A DNA stretch of 22,500 nt, taken from positions 1 through 22,500 of the forward strand of contig MCFG01000191.1 in NCBI GenBank assembly GCA_002104895.1. The letters are read 5' to 3'. How positions within the stretch are numbered: the stretch's first letter is position 1; the number at the start of each line of letters is the position of its first letter. Under the pieces are notes generated by a model. The model ran no database searches and was not told where the DNA came from. It was given only the letters and a program-made list of their open reading frames with translations. Made by a program: the position numbers and the translations under genes. Positions 20,701 through 22,500 of the stretch are shown here, piece by piece. The stretch is from Anaeromyces robustus (lineage: Eukaryota; Neocallimastigomycota; Neocallimastigomycetes; Neocallimastigales; Neocallimastigaceae).

Positions 20701-22500
20701 CCTTGTTCCTTTTCTTCTTCTAATTCTTCTACCATTTCTTGAGTTTGAATTAATAATTCACTTAAATCTTGTTTTTCTTTTTCTAACCAATCTCTTTCTT
20801 GTATAAGGGTATCAATACGTTCTTTTAAGGATTCGTTTTCTTGATGAACTTCTGCTAATGAAGCAGAAAGTGAATCAATTTGATTAGAAAAACTTTTTAA
20901 TTTATTCTTTTGCATTAAACTATAAACATTCAAACTATTTGATTTTTCCATAATTTCTGGTAAATAATAAGAACTATTTCCACGATCTTTTTTATTCTTA
21001 TTATCTTCATTTGCATTATCCTCTTCAAATTTTTCTTCATCTGAATCATCACCAAGAATCATATTTAAATCACCATCTGGATGTAATTTATTTTCAGTTT
21101 TTAAATTTTTTAAAGTATTTTCAAATTCTAAACGTAATGTATTATTATCTTCTTCTAATTTTTCAATTTTTCTATTACTTTCTTCCCATTTCTTTTTATA
21201 AAATTGAATATTTTTTAATTTGGCATCAATTTCCATATCTTTATCATATCTCATTTGTTCATAATCAAATCTTAAATTTTCAAGTTGTTCCTGATATTTA
21301 TGATTTTCTTTATTTTTTTGCTCTAATTCATTACGCAATTTGGTGATACTTTCTTCTGTATGATTTAAATTGTCATTACATTCATATAATTTACATTCCA
21401 GTTCCCATATTTTCTTTTCATAATTAACTTTTATATACAATAATAAATAATTATTATAATAAAAATAAAAATAAAAATAATAATAATAATAACAATAATA
21501 ATAATAATAATAATAAAATAATAATAATAATAATTAATATTATTAATTTAAAAAAATGATTTATAAAATAAAAAATATTAAATTATATAAATATATATAA
21601 TATTTATGTTATTATAAGTATATTAAAAATATTATAAAAAAATTTAATCCTAATTATTTATTTACTTATTTTTTATTTTCTATTTTTTATTTTTATTTTC
21701 TATTTTATATCTTTATTTTTATTTTTATTTTTATATTACCTTTAGTATTTGTTTGTTTATCTAATTGTTTTGTTAAAGTTTCTTTTTCCAATTCATAATC
21801 AGATATTAAATCTTGTAGTTCAAGACGTTTAGCTTCTAAATAAAATACACGTTGTTGTAATTGACGAGTATGATTTAATAATGTACTATGAATTTCACTT
21901 TGAATTTTTTGTTTTTTATTTGATGGAGGCATTCTTGTTCTTGGCATAGGATGAGGAATAATTTGTTCTGGTTTATCTTTCTTAAAATCAATAGAATATT
22001 TAGCAACACGACGAATCGGTAATTTATTATTAGATAATTCTTCATCTTCTTTAATAGTTTCTAAATTTGAAGAACCACGTAATTTCTTTTTATTACCATA
22101 TCTTTTTTCACTTGTAATACTACGACGTCTATTTTTTTGTTTTTTTAATTTTAAATTGCTTTCTTTTCCATCATTAATTGTAATTAATGGAGGTCTTTTA
22201 TCAAGAATTTTTTCTAATAATGATGAAGCTGTCTCTTGATTTTTTTCTTCCTTAATATTATTTGAATTTTCATCTTTTTTCGTATTACTCTTTTTTTCAT
22301 TTTTATCTTTTGATGTTTTATTTTTATCGTCACTGTTTTTATTACTATTATTTGATTCATTTTTAGATGAAGATAACGATGATGATGATGGAGTATTCGT
22401 ATTAGTATTAGTATCAAACTTACCTTCATTATTATCTTTTGTTGAAGGCACTGAAGTTATAGTAGATTCAATTAAACTAGGGGAAGACGTTAATTTTAAA
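11588..22500 (-). CDS. NUM1: Num1/Mcp5/ApsA-type cortical anchor protein, 5' partial, four exons
   Basis: Exons on the - strand are 22500-21740 (continues off the window), 21427-14927, 14686-14342 and 13035-11588. All junctions are phase 1, giving at least 3017 residues. Residues ~190-367 and ~424-497 are coiled coil, and the first runs without register loss across the exon 1/2 junction. Residues 695-863 are thirteen 13-residue repeats; 928-1351 hold five copies of NDEISNSINKYL-type units. Residues ~2487-2593 form the PH domain of the Mcp5/Num1 family, recognised from RYFWIHPYNKLIYWS, VKTPQRVLQFSA and the closing helix FDVWYKAIQSLI. The ~420-residue tail is Ser/Asn/Lys-rich and ends HHHHHH. 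In yeasts this family sits at the plasma membrane through PH binding to PI(4,5)P2, anchors dynein and, in budding yeast Num1, tethers mitochondria through its coiled coil. Yeast Num1 is of similar size (about 2750 residues) with the same order: coiled coil, repeats, PH. Function is inferred from this architecture. Exon boundaries were chosen by hand and need RNA support. Confidence 0.85.
13416..14341 (-). other. Intron-embedded open reading frame, continuous with exon 3
   Basis: From the donor of intron 3 the exon-3 frame stays open for 308 codons to a TAA at 13416-13418. The first ~90 residues are mixed-composition, helical-looking sequence (for example KGELKLLLNIFNNELKKHF). A low-complexity centre follows, with NT, N and D runs written by (ATTAGT)n (about 14017-14056) and (ATC)n. 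The last ~130 residues are Tyr/Lys/Phe-rich with repeated KYKNKYK-type motifs. I recognise no family: no LAGLIDADG, GIY-YIG or reverse-transcriptase motif is visible. Three readings remain: a retained-intron isoform with an alternative C-terminus, a PH-loop insertion spliced out only near 13457 (a phase-1 GTGAAA exists there), or a decaying coding insertion. Confidence 0.5.
14017..14056. repeat. (ATTAGT)n hexanucleotide repeat
   Basis: About seven copies inside intron 3. On the - strand it codes Asn-Thr repeats in the open frame. Confidence 0.8.
14687..14926 (-). other. Intron 2 of the Num1-like gene
   Basis: 240 nt, donor C|GTAAAT, acceptor ATAAAG|TT. Phase 1. The joint reads ...NKSSLYHPND.... 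The downstream frame leads directly into the PH domain, so this joint connects the 6.5-kb exon to its PH domain. Confidence 0.8.
18135..19406 (-). repeat. Five-copy NDEISNSINKYL repeat, partly an 83-residue tandem unit
   Basis: A 26-residue core (NDEISNSINKYL...KALNxKYNE) starts at 19406, 19121, 18710, 18461 and 18212. The last three starts are exactly 249 bp apart, so copies 3 to 5 form a true 83-residue tandem repeat that includes the linker (ENRNILSDNIEGQKDKENEK and beyond). Earlier copies are spaced 285 and 411 bp because their linkers differ. Confidence 0.9.
18790..19020 (-). repeat. VEEQNIDNENEK 12-residue tandem repeat nested in the linker
   Basis: Four 36-bp units (IEEQNIDSKNEK, then three of the VEEQNIDNENEK/IEEQ type) and two IEEHNID units separated by ISTVK. 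They lie between cores 2 and 3 of the longer repeat and explain the 411-bp spacing there. Confidence 0.85.
19599..20105 (-). repeat. 13 x 39-bp tandem repeat in the Num1-like gene
   Basis: Thirteen uninterrupted 39-bp units encoding NGKSLADELNEID with variants NGVSLADELNGNI and one Phe for Leu (residues 695-863). Two unit types alternate in blocks, and the central units are almost identical in DNA. This implies expansion by unequal exchange or slippage. Position between coiled coil and PH domain matches the 64-residue tandem repeats of yeast Num1, though the unit is different. Confidence 0.95.
21428..21739 (-). other. Intron 1 of the Num1-like gene
   Basis: 312 nt, donor G|GTAATA, acceptor AAAAG|TT. 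Phase 1. Joining gives ...DKQTNTKVNYEKK..., continuing the coiled coil. The open frames either side run into stops just inside the intron. The downstream open frame has no nearby ATG at its start, as expected of an internal exon. Confidence 0.8.

Noticed and set aside
14919-21440. Reading the long frame as a complete single-exon gene starting at 21440
   Set aside because: Its first codon is TTG, and the coiled coil continues upstream through a phase-matched intron. Its 3' end runs into a GTAAAT donor and lacks the PH domain found just downstream in phase.
1-22500. Dictyostelid origin suggested by AT-richness and Asn runs
   Set aside because: The Mcp5/Num1 PH family with an N-terminal coiled coil is, as far as I know, fungal, and Gln runs typical of Dictyostelium are absent.
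1-22500. CRISPR arrays, rRNA or tRNA genes
   Set aside because: No spaced direct repeats of CRISPR type and no GC-richer cloverleaf-like or rRNA-like stretch seen on either strand. The tandem repeats present are coding.

Overview
The window is extremely AT-rich eukaryotic DNA with spliceosomal introns (GTAA donors, AAG/TAG acceptors), long homopolymer and TA/TAA/ATTTT microsatellites, and proteins full of Asn, Lys, Glu and Ile. A fungal-type cortical anchor (Num1/Mcp5/ApsA family) fixes the kingdom as Fungi. Base composition, Asn runs, a lone ankyrin protein and intronless bacterial-type drug/proton antiporters together suggest an anaerobic gut fungus (Neocallimastigomycota). That placement is inference; no marker gene is present.

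Layout. 1-1690 is slightly less AT-rich and holds two decayed, LINE-like 3' ends on the + strand. They finish in the same 38-bp sequence, which folds as a hairpin. 1690-2476 is non-coding and carries an (ATTTT)n satellite. 2477-4063 (-) and 7969-9702 (-) are two paralogous 14-helix MFS transporters of the DHA2 (EmrB/QacA) type, each a single open frame. Between them lies a + strand ankyrin-repeat gene (5469-7277), divergent from the first transporter and convergent with the second. 9703-11587 shows no gene.

11588-22500 (-) is one very large four-exon gene running off the right edge. I assembled it from three introns, all in phase 1 and all giving continuous protein homology or coiled-coil register. 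It encodes at least 3017 residues: an N-terminal coiled coil, a centre with 13 tandem copies of a 13-residue repeat and an 83-residue repeat, a C-terminal PH domain split by an intron, and a low-complexity tail ending in six histidines. This is the plan of the Num1 cortical dynein/organelle anchor.

The strangest feature is the third intron (13036-14341). It cuts the PH domain exactly where the family alignment needs a junction, yet it is open in frame with the upstream exon for 308 codons. Apart from the transporter pair, the genes show no sign of acting together: the window combines a housekeeping cytoskeletal gene, a probably bacterial-derived transporter duplication, a lineage-type ankyrin gene and transposon debris.
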